Below, piece after piece: positions 24,641 to 35,329 of a stretch of DNA of 64,000 bases. Source of the DNA: Chelydra serpentina (taxonomy: Eukaryota > Chordata > Testudines > Chelydridae); NCBI GenBank assembly GCA_037349315.1, contig JBAIAC010000040.1, positions 10,992,001 to 11,056,000 on the forward strand. Reading direction: 5' to 3'. Positions within the stretch are counted from its first letter, which is position 1. Each line of letters starts with the position of its first letter. The notes under the pieces were generated by a model. The model was not told the DNA's origin, did not search any database, and saw only the letters and a program-made list of their open reading frames with translations. The translations under genes were made by a program, and so were the position numbers.

Positions 24641-25787
24641 CATCAGTATAGGTGAGCGGCCTAAACCAGAGGTTAGTCCATTGGGATGGCCCGGACGTTG
24701 TTGCTCATTTGCAGTTGGAGAATGGCGAGGGACATGATTCCTGAATGCATGTGCCTGTCTGATCTGTTTGTTTAGCCCTAATGCCATGGTCCTTACAGGC
24801 GGGACGCTCGCTGGCTTGCTGGGAGTTTTGCCCGAGAAAGGACTGCAGGATCAGGACTATAGTTTGCAGAGCACTTTGGGCTAGAAAAGCACTATATAAA
24901 TGGAAATTATGCTGCTCCTGGCACCCATTTAACTCCCCGTGGCTTCAACAGGAGGAGAGCCCTGCATGAAGTGAGGACAGAAGGAAGGGAGAGTTTCCCT
25001 TTGTCAAATATTTGAGTCCTGCTGCTGAGGGAATATGTCATCATGAAGCTATTGTGACAATTAGCAAGCCCCCTACCTCTCCCCATCAAGTCTCATTCAG
25101 CGGAATGGTAATGGATTATATTATGTATAATGAGGCATGATCTATCCAGAGCATTTAGCATAATGTAAGAACAATAAATCATTTTGGACCTGTCAGTGGA
25201 ATACTCAGGTGCTTTACATTACGCAAATAAATAGTGTGTCATTATATTTGGGAGTTTGGGGGAAATTGGGAAGCAGGAATTGTGCCATTGTGTTTCCAGA
25301 CAATAAGCGGTTGATAATTATTTAAAACCATTGGTGTCAATGGGTTGTAATTCATTTGTACCTCCCTTTAGTCTGGCTCTGGAGAAGACTTGAAAAATAG
25401 CCATGCTTGTAAGCATTGCTGTGTGCCTGGCACTGATAAATGTATCAAACTCCAGCATGACTTTATCTAGGAAACAGATTTTGATAGCTTGCAAGGATTT
25501 AGGTCAGTGGATAATTCAGTGCAAACTGCAAATCTTAATGCTATTGACAAAAGACAGAATACAAATAGGCAGCACATTCTGTAAATCCCAGGCCTGTAAG
25601 TAGCTCTCTTTTTACAGATTTATAGTAAATGTCCTTGAAAGCTATCTAAAAAAAATTAACATACCGGGTTTAGATTGAACGAGTCGGCTTTAGTGATGCA
25701 TTGTGTCCGTGTTTGCCCTGTAAGGACTGTAGTAAAAGGACTGCTCTGTAATGGAATGTGAGCCTGTGCAGAATACTGAACTGCTGG

Positions 25788-25895
25788 ATCTGACTCTGAG
25801 TTCACTCCCCCCTGGTAGAAATCAGGAGTGATTCCACTGAAATCAGTGGAGCCACAGTGTAAAACTAGCACAAGGGAGACCAGAATCAGATCCCG
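25788..25895. repeat. Palindromic dispersed motif, GATCTGA ends
   Basis: The outer parts GGATCTGACTCTG and CAGAATCAGATCCC are inverted relatives. Inside are TCAGGAGTGATTCCACTGAA and CAGTGGAGCCACAGTGTAAA. It is the same broad class as 62254-62342. Confidence 0.5.
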
Positions 25896-26585
25896 GGTTT
25901 GGTTTGGTTGGTTTTTAATGTGAAAATGAATTTTAGTTTGGGAGAGAACCGGTGGCCTGGGTGTAGTTTGGTTGAGAGGAAGGGAGATATGGGAAAAGGG
26001 GGATATAGAGAGGGGAGGGCAAAATGAGGAAGAAAAAGAATGGGGAGGGAAATGCACCTTTTTGGTACATGCCTTATTTTTGTTCAGCCCTTGTATATTA
26101 AAATAATAATAATCTTTAATACAGATTCCTACTAAGCATCTTCTAAACAATTCTCTAAACACTAGAAATCTTTTCCATACCACAGCACCTTTGAAAGGTA
26201 ATGCTTGGGGTTGGTGGTGGGGTGTTGTTGTTTTTTAACATTAGAAATTCAGCTGTTGTTTACCCTGAAAAACTCTATGATGACTGGAGCATTAGTGGTT
26301 ATGTCACGAGACAAGAGAGTGAAAGCTGAGCAATGGAGATGGGGAAGATACTCAGACTGATTCAAATGTTCTGTTTGCTTTTAGTTAGCGTGCATTTAAC
26401 TCCGAGGTATAATGAACATTTTGGAGAATGACATCTTTGTTAAAGATTCAGCATGCCACCCTATCAGTTAAGGGGCAAGATTTCACAATGCACATCTGAA
26501 GTTGTCTCCAAAACCTAACTGGGGCTAGATTCTGGTCTACCTGGTATAAATCTGAAATAATTCCACTCAAGTGAACAGAATATAA

Positions 26586-26700
26586 TGATGTCTCTGCTCA
26601 GGTTACCTGTGGGGATAAAACCCAGGACCTCTGGATCTAAAAGCATGAACCTTTGCTGTTCAAGCTAAAAGAGTGATTTTCTTAGGTCAGAGGCTGTAGA
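26586..26700 (-). repeat. tRNA-derived SINE, reverse orientation
   Basis: On the minus strand: an A-box-like block TTAGCTTGAACAGCAAAGG, then GGTCCTGGGTTTTATCCCC as a diverged B box. A 3' part runs towards lower coordinates (CAGGTAACC). It is an old copy. Confidence 0.45.
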
Positions 26701-28426
26701 AGACTCTAAACATCTATACACAGTCTAGCCACTAGGGGCAGACGGCCACATGTTGTGAATGTGAGTTACAAGTAGTCTAGAACTGGGATAAACAGTAGAA
26801 TCAGGCCCTCGGTTGTCAATGGAATATACGTTTTTCAGGCCATTATGAGCAAATACATTTTCTAAACATTGGAAAACATCCTTTCCTGTGTGATAGCTGT
26901 ACCTCTGAAAGTCCCACATTATCAGCTCAGAAAGTCCATATTGGACATCTTATCTTTAGAATAAGACTCCCCTAGATGGGAGATCACATAAGAAGGGCTT
27001 TCACGGCTTTACGAGCTAACACGCAGAGCAACAGCTGTGCTAGAAACCTAGGGAGCTAAACGTAACATCAAACATCCTCCACTATTTTGATGACAAACAG
27101 TTATGCCTGTGGTTTTTTTCCTGAAAGTATCAAAGACCAGCAAAGCATGAAGTAGCTTCTTCTTCCCTTCTGTCTCTTGTTCAAATGTTATTTTAAAACT
27201 GCTGCTTTGGGGCAAATGTACTGGTTCAGGCCGTTCTTTATAGTATTGTTTTTAATGTCTTATTCTTTTTAACTTTAATGACCATACCTTTAAAGCTCTT
27301 GTCAGACAGAGCAGTAATGGTTTATCCTGTCAGTGGAACACCTGAGCGGTGAGTCAAGTCACCAGATCCCTCTCACCAGTTTTCAAGTGCTTAACAGAAC
27401 TGTGTGTGTTGAGCCACAATTGCAATTCTCTGCGGTGTATTAACAGTCACTCTAATATTTTGGCACATGGCAAAGTTTGGGAGATGAAAGTACCGGCACT
27501 CAGCATTTTGTGGCTTTTTTGCTTAGTGGAATGATGTAGGTTCCTGCTTGTTCTGTGATTTTGAGGTGGGGGAAGTGTCTTGACTTGAGATGCATATCAG
27601 AACTATTCACTTGACAAAAAAAATCAGAATAAAGCTATTAGGAATGCACTGTTCATATTGTCAGTAATCGTTGTGCTCCAAGTGATCAAATGCAGAACTT
27701 ATGAGTATGCAATTATAGTTTATTATATCTCTGTGATCAAGAACTGGAAACCACTGGAGTTTGAATAGGCAGGACCATGGTGAGGGGTTCATAGTACAAT
27801 ATCATGTGGCATCAAGCTTTTAAGTATTTACAGTGAGAATGTTTACTCTTGCCCTATTCATTATATTGTCATTTCATCTTTTGAGATTATTTTATTTTTG
27901 TCAGTTACCGTTAACTCAGAGCTTGAAGGTAGAGTTCAAAAGTCTCCATCCATCCAGGTGTAACTATGGTAACGAGAAATGAATCAGGATTTCAGCTCTT
28001 CCAGCGCACCTCTTGCATTGGGTTAATAATGACCAGCAGTAATGTTGTGTTTGACAACACTTACCTTCCTGACACAATCACACATGCTATTACAGAAAGC
28101 AAAAGTGAGGGAAGAACAAGAGGAGCAGGTGACCTTACCTTCCTGCAGCACATTGACAGCCATGAAACTGAGACCTGCTGGAAAGGAAATCAAGGACAGT
28201 CCCACCTATGACTACAGTAAAGATGGAGGATTAACTCCTGAAATCTCTATTCTGTCCTGAAAATCAAAGGTAGAAAAGCAGAGTGTGGTCTAGGCCAATG
28301 TTTCTACACCTGTTCCATACTGAAATCCTCCTTTCACCTAGCTAAGACCCCTCTTCCATTTAACAATATGGGAAGAGCAGGTGGTCACCCTTATCACCGG
28401 TTCATGGTCCTCCATGTTGGGACCTC

Positions 28427-28665
28427 CTGGTCTAGCAGTAAGAATATGGGACTGGAAATCAGGACTCCTGGGTGTGCTTCCTCACTCTGTCAATTTCTTC
28501 CTGTATAATCTTGGGCAAATCACTGAATGTCTTTGTGTCTCATTTTCCTCATCTGTCAAATGAAAACAGTATTAGTTACTGACCACACAGGGGGTGTGAG
28601 ACAGACTGCTGGAGATCCTTGGGGAAAGGTGCTACAGATATGCATAGTGTTGTTGTTTTGCAGGC
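28427..28665 (+). repeat. MIR SINE
   Basis: It contains GGTCTAGCAGTAAGAATATG, GACTGGAAATCAGGACTCCT, the MIR core CTTGGGCAAATCACTGAATG, and CATTTTCCTCATCTGTCAAA with a diverged tail. This is nearly full-length order, + strand. Confidence 0.7.
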
Positions 28666-28765
28666 TAGTCACATAACACATTCTTAGACCCTGTTTGTTT
28701 TTATGGCAGTGGATGCTTCCTGCCTTCACGTATGACATGACTTTGTCACACACCTTTTAGGCTTT

Positions 28766-28850
28766 GGGGATTGGTCCTGCTTTGAGCAGGGGGTTGGACT
28801 AGATGACCTCCTAAGGTCCCTTCCAACACTGAGATTCTATGATTCTATGA
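28766..28850 (+). mobile_element. CR1-like 3' tail, + orientation
   Basis: GGTCCTGCTTTGAGCAGGGG, TTGGACTAGATGACCTCC and the terminal GATTCTATGATTCTATGA repeats are the CR1 3' end. Either a severely truncated LINE or a SINE that lost its head would look like this. Confidence 0.75.
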
Positions 28851-28958
28851 TTTATCTTCCTTCCTTTCCCAGCATGGATTTCAGAATCATGGCTTTCTGT
28901 CTCAGTCATTACATTAATTGAATCTATTTCCCCTAGTTAAGTATCCTAGTTAAGTATC

Positions 28959-29266
28959 CTCACACCTTTGTGTCAACTGTCCGAAATGGGCCATCTTGAT
29001 CACGTCAAAAGTTTTTTTTCCCCTGCTGATAATAGTTCCCCTTAATTAATTAGCCTCTTACAGTTGGTATGGGTACTTCCACCTTTTCATGTTTCTCTGA
29101 ATGTATAAATATCCTCCTACTGTATGTTCCATTCTATGCATCTGATTAAGTGGACTGTAGTCCACGAAAACTTATGCTGAAATAAATTTGTTAGTCTCTA
29201 AGGTGCCACAAGTACTCCTGTTCTTTTTGCTGACACAGACTAACACGGCTGCTACTCTGAAACCTG
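28959..29266 (+). mobile_element. Dispersed repeat ending CTACTCTGAAACCTG
   Basis: It includes TTAATTAATTAGCCTCTTAC, CACCTTTTCATGTTTCTC, AAACTTATGCTGAAATAAATT, GTTAGTCTCTAAGGTGCCAC and the end AACACGGCTGCTACTCTGAA ACCTG. The same sequence forms both arms of the fold-back at 37574-38097. I know it as an abundant turtle repeat but cannot name its class. A 13-bp direct repeat (TAGTTAAGTATCC) lies just upstream. Confidence 0.65.
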
Positions 29267-30714
29267 TCGTAACTGTGAATCACGGAGGTTTAATCCACCC
29301 CTGTCCTGAGAGTCACCAAGCTCCCCGTGAAACACTCCTCCCGTGATTCTGGCCCAAGATTTCACAAATGAATTGTGACATCTGACCTCTGGCATGGCTC
29401 AGCTACCACTGGAATTGCCGTTTTGGCACAGTATTGAAATGCTTTGGGAGCTCCATTCTGCTTCACTACAATCAGAGTTTCGCTATATCAGAATTCACCA
29501 TCAGCAAGTTCCAGGGAAGTTCATTTCCAATACAAACATACCTTCCCTCTGAGTGGCTCTGAGAGCGTGTTGACTATATTTTAGGTGGACTGTCACTCGG
29601 ATCTGATATGAGGTCCTGTCGGTATGTTGCCAGCCCTGCAATACTGTAAATACTTTGACCTGCTGACTTAATTAAAGAAGATTACATCAGCTCATCGTAA
29701 ATCAGCTCCTGACATTGACTGCTGCTTTCACTTTGGTCTGGGGAGGGTATCTTTGACAGCATCATTGCTTTTCCTTTAGATCCATTGCCTGCTGTGCTAT
29801 CAGTCATTACAAACCAGAAATGTGTCCATTCAAGTGTGTGGTATTTACACAACCACCCACACTTGGAAAAGTGCCTGGGGCACAGGGAGAACCAACTGAT
29901 CATGTGCATACAAAGTAAATCATATTTAAAGTGTTGCTCCTTTGATTGCAATTTCTGATGCTGTTGATGAAGTGGCCTGTTTGTTTTGTTTTCATCATTG
30001 GCTGGAAGTGGTCTGAAAATTGCTATACTGCTCAGGAGTGAGGACAGGGAGAAAACAGTGTTCTGTGGTAAGCTTTTGAAAGAACATGTGCACCCAGAGC
30101 ATCTAATCAACTGTTCCAAAGAAGAAGGGGCTGATCAGAACCCAACATGATCGTTGGTTGATTTGTGCACAAATCTGAGTACAAATAATTTTGTCTTAAA
30201 ATAGGCTTATTGAATGCAAATGCCAAAGATAGTTTCCATATTTTTATTGCGCGCAGCACAGTTCTTTCATAGGATGTGTCTTATTGTATCTTGAAGCAAG
30301 GATGTAAAAATACAGTGTTACACGGGTCAAGCTGTATTCCTGTTTGCTTCTATTATTCGCACATACATGGAAGGATCTGAGGGCCCAGTTAGGACAGAAG
30401 TAAAGCTCTAGACACCTGGAACATCCCCAAATTGCCGAAAGCAAGAAACCTTGTGACTTTTGATAAAAAGCTGAACAAAGGGGCTAGCTGTCCCTGATCT
30501 GAAAGCATCGAATCTCTTGTGAAACTTCCTAGAACTACCTCAGCTCTAGTGGAAGAGTAGCCTTAAGCTATACGGCCTTTCTGAATTACTCCCATGGCTT
30601 TACTCGTCTGTGTACATTGCTGAAGAGCCAACAGATGATTTTAGCTTTGCCTGGAGCTGAACACTACCTGCCCCATCCATTTCGAGTTTTCACACCTATC
30701 TATCGTAGTATTTA

Positions 30715-31085
30715 TATAACCTTTGTCATTGTAGAATCTCAGCAGCTCACAGTTATTAATGGATCCTCACCAATACCCTTGTGAGGCAGGGAAGTATTAT
30801 CCCCATTTTATAGGTGGCGGAATGAGACACTGGGTAGATTAAGACCCAGATTTTAAAGGTATTTAGGCATGGTACCATTCAGCATCGCAACACGTAAGTG
30901 ACTTAGGAGCCTATGGCTCATTTTCAAACATAGGCACATTTGAAAATAAGAATTAGGTGTTGCAGTACCTAAATACCTTTAAAATCTGGTCTTCAGTGAC
31001 TTTTTCAAGGGCATCTGTAGCTGAGCCAGGAATTGAATCCAGTTTTCCTGAGACATAATCCAAATGCACTAGACCATCCTTCCTC
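30715..31085 (-). repeat. MIR SINE, reverse orientation, split by an insertion
   Basis: The left part ends GTATTATCCCCATTTTATAGGTGG...GAGACACTGGGTAGATT. After the insertion at 30841-30993 the MIR resumes as CAGTGACTTTTTCAAGGGCA and the tRNA-like region to GCACTAGACCATCCTTCCTC. Joining the two parts restores MIR order. Confidence 0.7.
30841..30993. mobile_element. 153-bp palindromic MITE inside a MIR
   Basis: The left end AAGACCCAGATTTTAAAGGT and the right end ACCTTTAAAATCTGGTCTT are inverted copies differing by one base, extending inward through ATTTAGGCA/TACCTAAAT. The middle holds GTGACTTAGGAGCCTATGG and CATTTTCAAA. Related elements are at 39184-39392 and inside the MIR at 32130-32620. Confidence 0.75.
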
Positions 31086-32129
31086 CCCTTACATATCCTA
31101 TAGTAGTTGTTCTGCCCCACCTTAAACCTTTCCTGACAGCTTGAGATATATTCCGTGTCTCATCTCTGAGAAATATACTGGAAAACCTTAACAGTGTGTA
31201 TCAATTAAAAACATTCCGCTTTAACAAAATCTAAATGTGTAGCATCAGCAGACTCCCAATTCCTTCACATCTTGCCATCAATGACTTCAATTGCTGGACA
31301 ATAGAAAGCTATTTTAAAAGCTTTTGAAAAACCTTCCAGACCAAGCAGAGCCTGGTATAATGAGCCAGACTGCAATACGCACTGGGAGGCTTTGTTTCTT
31401 ACAGCCAACTTTTACAAACAGATAAAACTGGTTTTAAGAGTGTCAAATACAACACCCCATTAAAACCTACCTTTATGAAAATGTATTAATTTTAAGCACT
31501 GAAAAGCGACAGTATTTGGTTGCAATTAGCTTGATCAACAATTTCATAAAGCCTAGGCTGCCTTTCAGTAATATATCGGTGCTGACACATTGGGAGTTGA
31601 AGCAAATGATTATACATGGTAAGAATTGAAACCCCTAAAGAGAACAGTGGTAGATTCTGCAGGAAATCAGAACTGCACTTAGCTTCTGGCTGAGAGAGAT
31701 ATCAGAGTGTCTCCGAAAAACTGCTTTGTGGAGCTGGTATCAGTCTACAATGGACTGGAGGAAACTGATACAGGTGTCTCACGTGACGCTACCCCTGATT
31801 GTCCAGTAACAGTACAACAAGTTTTCATACGGAGGATCAGAGTTCAAGACTCAGTTCCAATCCTGAGCCTGAAGGAACAGAGCACAATAGAGGAAGCGTG
31901 GTTGGCTCCAAGATTCAGGGAGGCGTTGATATCACTCTACCGCAAAGGCCCTCTGGCTGCTTCATGAATGGCAGTGATGGGTGTGGCACCCAGCCCCACT
32001 CAGCTGCCATTACATGAGGATGATCATGAGTAATGTGTAGGAGACTCAAATGTGTGCCTGGGCAGGAGCTTTAAACTGTAAAACTCCTGCTCTTTGTCAC
32101 AATTTAATAGCGTATGAAGCAATGATTGC

Positions 32130-32610
32130 ACCTTGCATTACGTAGCACCTTTCAGCCAAGAGTCTAACAGCGCTTTTCACACAATACTTTTAAGCCTCAC
32201 ATCACCTCAGGGAGGTTTGTAAGTATTGTTATTATCACCTCACTCTGCAGATGGGTCGGCTCAGGCACAAGGCGGTTAAAGCAAAGCTAACGTATTCAAA
32301 CATTCGTGTTTAAAGATCGACACCTAAATCCGTATTCAGGCTCCTAACTGAGGGTCCTGATATTCTAAAGTGCTGAGCCCCTAAAGCTTCCAGTCAGTTC
32401 TCCTCACTTGCATTGAACTGTAATGGAATGTGTGGATGCTCATCAAGTCTGTGCTGAGATGTGTAAATATGGATTAGGCACCAAAGTCTGAAAATTTTGG
32501 CCTACGTGATTTGCCCAAGATCTCACTGCAAGGCAGTAGCACAACAAAGACTAGCTGGCATACCGTCCTGTAGTCCCCTGCTCTAACTACTAGCCGGCTA
32601 CCAAAACATT
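32130..32610 (-). repeat. MIR SINE, reverse orientation, split by an insertion
   Basis: TATTGTTATTATCACCTCAC, CTGCAGATGGGTCGGCTCAG and GGCACAAGGCGGTTAAAGC form the first part. After about 210 bases it resumes with GATTTGCCCAAGATCTCACT and GTCCCCTGCTCTAACTACTA. This is an old copy interrupted in the same region as the one at 30715. Confidence 0.6.
32297..32508. mobile_element. Degenerate palindromic element inside a MIR
   Basis: GACACCTAAATCCGTATTCAGGCTCCTAACTGAGG at the left (key block CACCTAAAT) and ATGGATTAGGCACCAAAGTC at the right (key block ATTAGGCACC) suggest diverged members of the family at 30841. The ends could be placed only roughly. Confidence 0.45.
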
Positions 32611-32614
32611 AGAC

Positions 32615-32790
32615 CACGGGGTCTCAAACTCAAATTACCATGAGGGCCGCATGAGGACCAGTGCATTGGCCCGAAGGCCGCATCACTGACCCTGCCCCCC
32701 TCGCTGCCCGGCCCCGCCTCCACTCCACCCCTTCCATTAGGCCCTGCCCCTTCTCCGCCCCTTCTCCGCCTCCTGCATTAGACTATGCTC
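32615..32790. mobile_element. Partial hAT-like element, GGGTCTCAAA end
   Basis: ACGGGGTCTCAAACTCAAAT matches the terminus of the complete element at 34202-34505 (reverse complement CAGGGATCTCAAACTCAAAT). This is followed by GGGCCGCATGAGG and a C-rich body of CCCCTTCTCCGCC units. The opposite end was not found. Confidence 0.6.
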
Positions 32791-33894
32791 TCTCTATTGC
32801 ATATATATTGACATGCTTATGTTAAATTTCCGCATGCATTCCTAGAAGGAAACAATGAGTCAGTAGACACATTATACACCTACTGCTCATTATTAATGTA
32901 ATTCATTATCTCAACAGCACCCCAAAGTGTTCTAGGTCATTCTAGATACTTCTAGAAAAGAGATGAAAGACTTGATCCTTGTCCCAAGGAGCTCACAAGC
33001 TGAAGTCCCCATCCTTCAAACACCTATGTGCTTAATTTTAGGCATGTAAGTGATCCCACTGAGGTAATTGAAAATGGGGTGTCTAATTACAGACATGACC
33101 AGCAAAGGGGTATCAGAAGAATAGGAAGAGTTAGGGTAGGTAGGGAACAGCATCAGTAAGAGTATGGGGGTTACTCAGCAAATGCCACTGCTCAGCATGT
33201 TGAAGCAAAGAATTTTAAACATTAGATAATTATTTAGAGTAAGTAAGCACTATCCTCTATATGATCACACCGTTTTGGAAGGTTTGCAAGTCAGGCATTG
33301 AGATCTAAACATTAGTCGAACGTTAACTGAATGTCAAAGCAAAGAGGTGACTGTTTGTAGAAAGACAACATTAAGTTGGAATGAGAAACTTTGAACAGTT
33401 AATTAAAAATCAAAAGACAGAATAATAATTGAAGTAATTATCTGGGAGGTATTAGATCAGTTGTAAGCCCGAGACCATAAAAGAATTAATCAAGAATAAT
33501 TTAATATTTCATATTGAGGTTTTATATTTTTTCACTAATGCCAGAATCCATTCCATTAACCAATATAAATGTTTGAGGTAAATCAGCCTATAAAAGGATT
33601 TCCCAGAAAATCAGACAAAAGGTGACCAAATCTATGAAGGAGAGTTTTAAACAGAATCTCAGTTTTAAGACATGATTAGAGTAAAAGGGTAATCATTTCT
33701 AGCAAGATCAGTTAAAAGTTGCATCAGTTAACACAGCCCATGCTAAAGTAATGTGTGTGTGTGAGTGAAGCCCATTCAGAAGAGGAAGATGCGTGCTCAA
33801 TATTAAATAGTGATCGTCAAGCAAAACAATCAAGTGTGTGCCTGATGCTTCGTGATATATAAAGATCTGTTCCTGTCAGATTTTCTGGATTTCT

Positions 33895-34066
33895 GTGATT
33901 GATGGCTAATTGGTAGTATTGTTAGCCCCAAGATGGGGCCAAGGCTCTGTTGTGTTAGGCACAGTGTAAGCATGCAGTAAAAGATAGCCCTTGCGTCCAA
34001 GAGCTTACAAACTAACTAGACAAGAGAGACGCAGGAAATTGTACTATTCCCATTTTGCAACTGGGG
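33895..34066 (+). repeat. Old dispersed repeat, GTGTTAGGCAC / CAAGAGCTTACAA block
   Basis: GTTGTGTTAGGCACAGTGTA, CCCTTGCGTCCAAGAGCTTACA and CCATTTTGCAACTGGGGAAC recur in this order at 49440-49530 and in part at 42990-43090 and 45865-45940. It is probably the tail of an old CORE-SINE or LINE. Confidence 0.5.
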
Positions 34067-34074
34067 AACTGAGG

Positions 34075-34198
34075 TAGAGTGACCAGATAGCAACTGTGAA
34101 AAAACAGGACACGGGGTGGGGGGTAAGAGGCGCCTATATAAGAAAAATTTCCCCAAAACGGGACTGTCCCTATAAAAACGGGACATCTGGTTACCCTA
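34075..34198. mobile_element. 124-bp hAT-like MITE, TAGRGTRACCAGAT ends, TSD AACTGAGG
   Basis: It starts TAGAGTGACCAGAT and ends ATCTGGTTACCCTA (reverse complement TAGGGTAACCAGAT). Left flank: AACTGAGG at 34067-34074. The right flank copy is split by a second element: AAC at 34199-34201 and the whole octamer restored at 34511-34518. Removing 34202-34505 and one copy of its duplication gives a clean 8-bp duplication. Confidence 0.85.
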
Positions 34199-34201
34199 AA
34201 C

Positions 34202-34505
34202 CAGGGGTCTCAAACATGCGGCCCGCGGAGTTATTTCCTGCTTCCCGCCATAGGCGCCAACGCCACTGGCAGCCAAGCTCCAAACATTACTGAGTGTCTA
34301 TATTTTATTAAAACCCCTCTTTGCATTACAGTTTTAAAAAAGTTAATACATTGACTTTTAATAGAATACTATATCACTCTTCATTTTTTTTCATTTTTGA
34401 CTATACTTTTGTATCATTGTATGAAAAGGTGCCAGTGATGCGGCCCTCGGGCCAATGTACTAGTTCTCATGTGGCCCTCGGGGTGATTTGAGTTTGAGAT
34501 CCCTG
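34202..34505. mobile_element. 304-bp hAT-like element, CAGGGGTCTCAAA ends, TSD CCCTAAAC
   Basis: It starts CAGGGGTCTCAAACATGCGG and ends TTTGAGATCCCTG, good inverted termini of hAT type (CAG...CTG). It is flanked by CCCTAAAC at 34194-34201 and 34506-34513. The body is AT-rich in the middle with GC-rich ends (GCGGCCCGCGG, GGCCCTCGG). No transposase. It sits across the right boundary of the 34075-34198 element, so it is the younger of the two. Confidence 0.9.
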
Positions 34506-34640
34506 CCCTAAACTGAGGTAGGGAGAGAGTTTTCAAAGGCACAAAATGGAATTAGGGGTAAAGGAAGATGTGAATGAAGAGATGCGGGGGGGAGTGATTA
34601 CAATGCAATCACCAGTAAGGGATAACATCCTCGTCCTTTA

Positions 34641-34713
34641 GAGCCTGATCCAAATACACTGAAAGTCAGTCAGAGCCTTTCCATCAACGTCGGTGGGCTT
34701 TGAGATCCAGCCC
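34641..34713. repeat. Short palindromic dispersed motif
   Basis: GAGCCTGATCCAAATACACTG at the left and GGTGGGCTTTGAGATCCAGC at the right are inverted relatives around CTTTCCATCAACGTCGG. It is a recurring motif of the window. Confidence 0.45.
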
Positions 34714-34963
34714 TCACAGAGCAGAGCTGTTGCTTTATTGAGGAAGGATGATAGTTTTGCACAGCAATTGGCTGCAGGGCCTCCAGGTTGTAACTGGATT
34801 TGTTTGGGGGTTTGTTTGGGTTTTTTTTGATCCTATAAATAAGCTTGTCACACATCCCCACCGCAACCATTTATCAAGTTGCCGGCTGTCTGAGGGAGTA
34901 TAAAGGAAAGTAGAAGCAATATGGAAAGGGGGGAGTGTTTCAGAGCCCAGGTTCCAGCCTGAG

Positions 34964-35071
34964 CAGGAATGTCTACACTGCTCTTTTTAGCCCCATAGCA
35001 CCAGCCCTGCAAGCCTGAGTCAGTTGATCTGGGCTGTGAGACTCACTTTTTTGCTGTGTAGACATACCCTG
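34964..35071. mobile_element. 108-bp MITE, CAGGRWATGTCTACAC ends
   Basis: The left end CAGGAATGTCTACACTGC and the right end GCTGTGTAGACATACCCTG are inverted copies. The inside is about 70 bp of unrelated sequence. It shares the GTCTACAC core with elements at 22316, 39481, 42316 and 59880. I found no clear target duplication. Confidence 0.65.
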
Positions 35072-35329
35072 TATGACTCGTATGCTCTTCTAAATCTAGC
35101 CGGTGCTCCCTGCAGCACTGCCCTGCTAGGAGAAATGGATCTCTCCACACCATGCCCTGACACGCCTCCCTTGGGACAGATGGCTGCCTCCTGTGTCCCC
35201 TTCCTAGTGCTCTTGTAGTCTGATCGAAAGCCATGAATAGCCTTTCTGCTGAATTCAGTGAGTGTTAGATCAGACCCTTCCACCCGCTCAGCCAGGATAT
35301 ATCCATACGTGCCCAAGGGGCTGAGAAGT

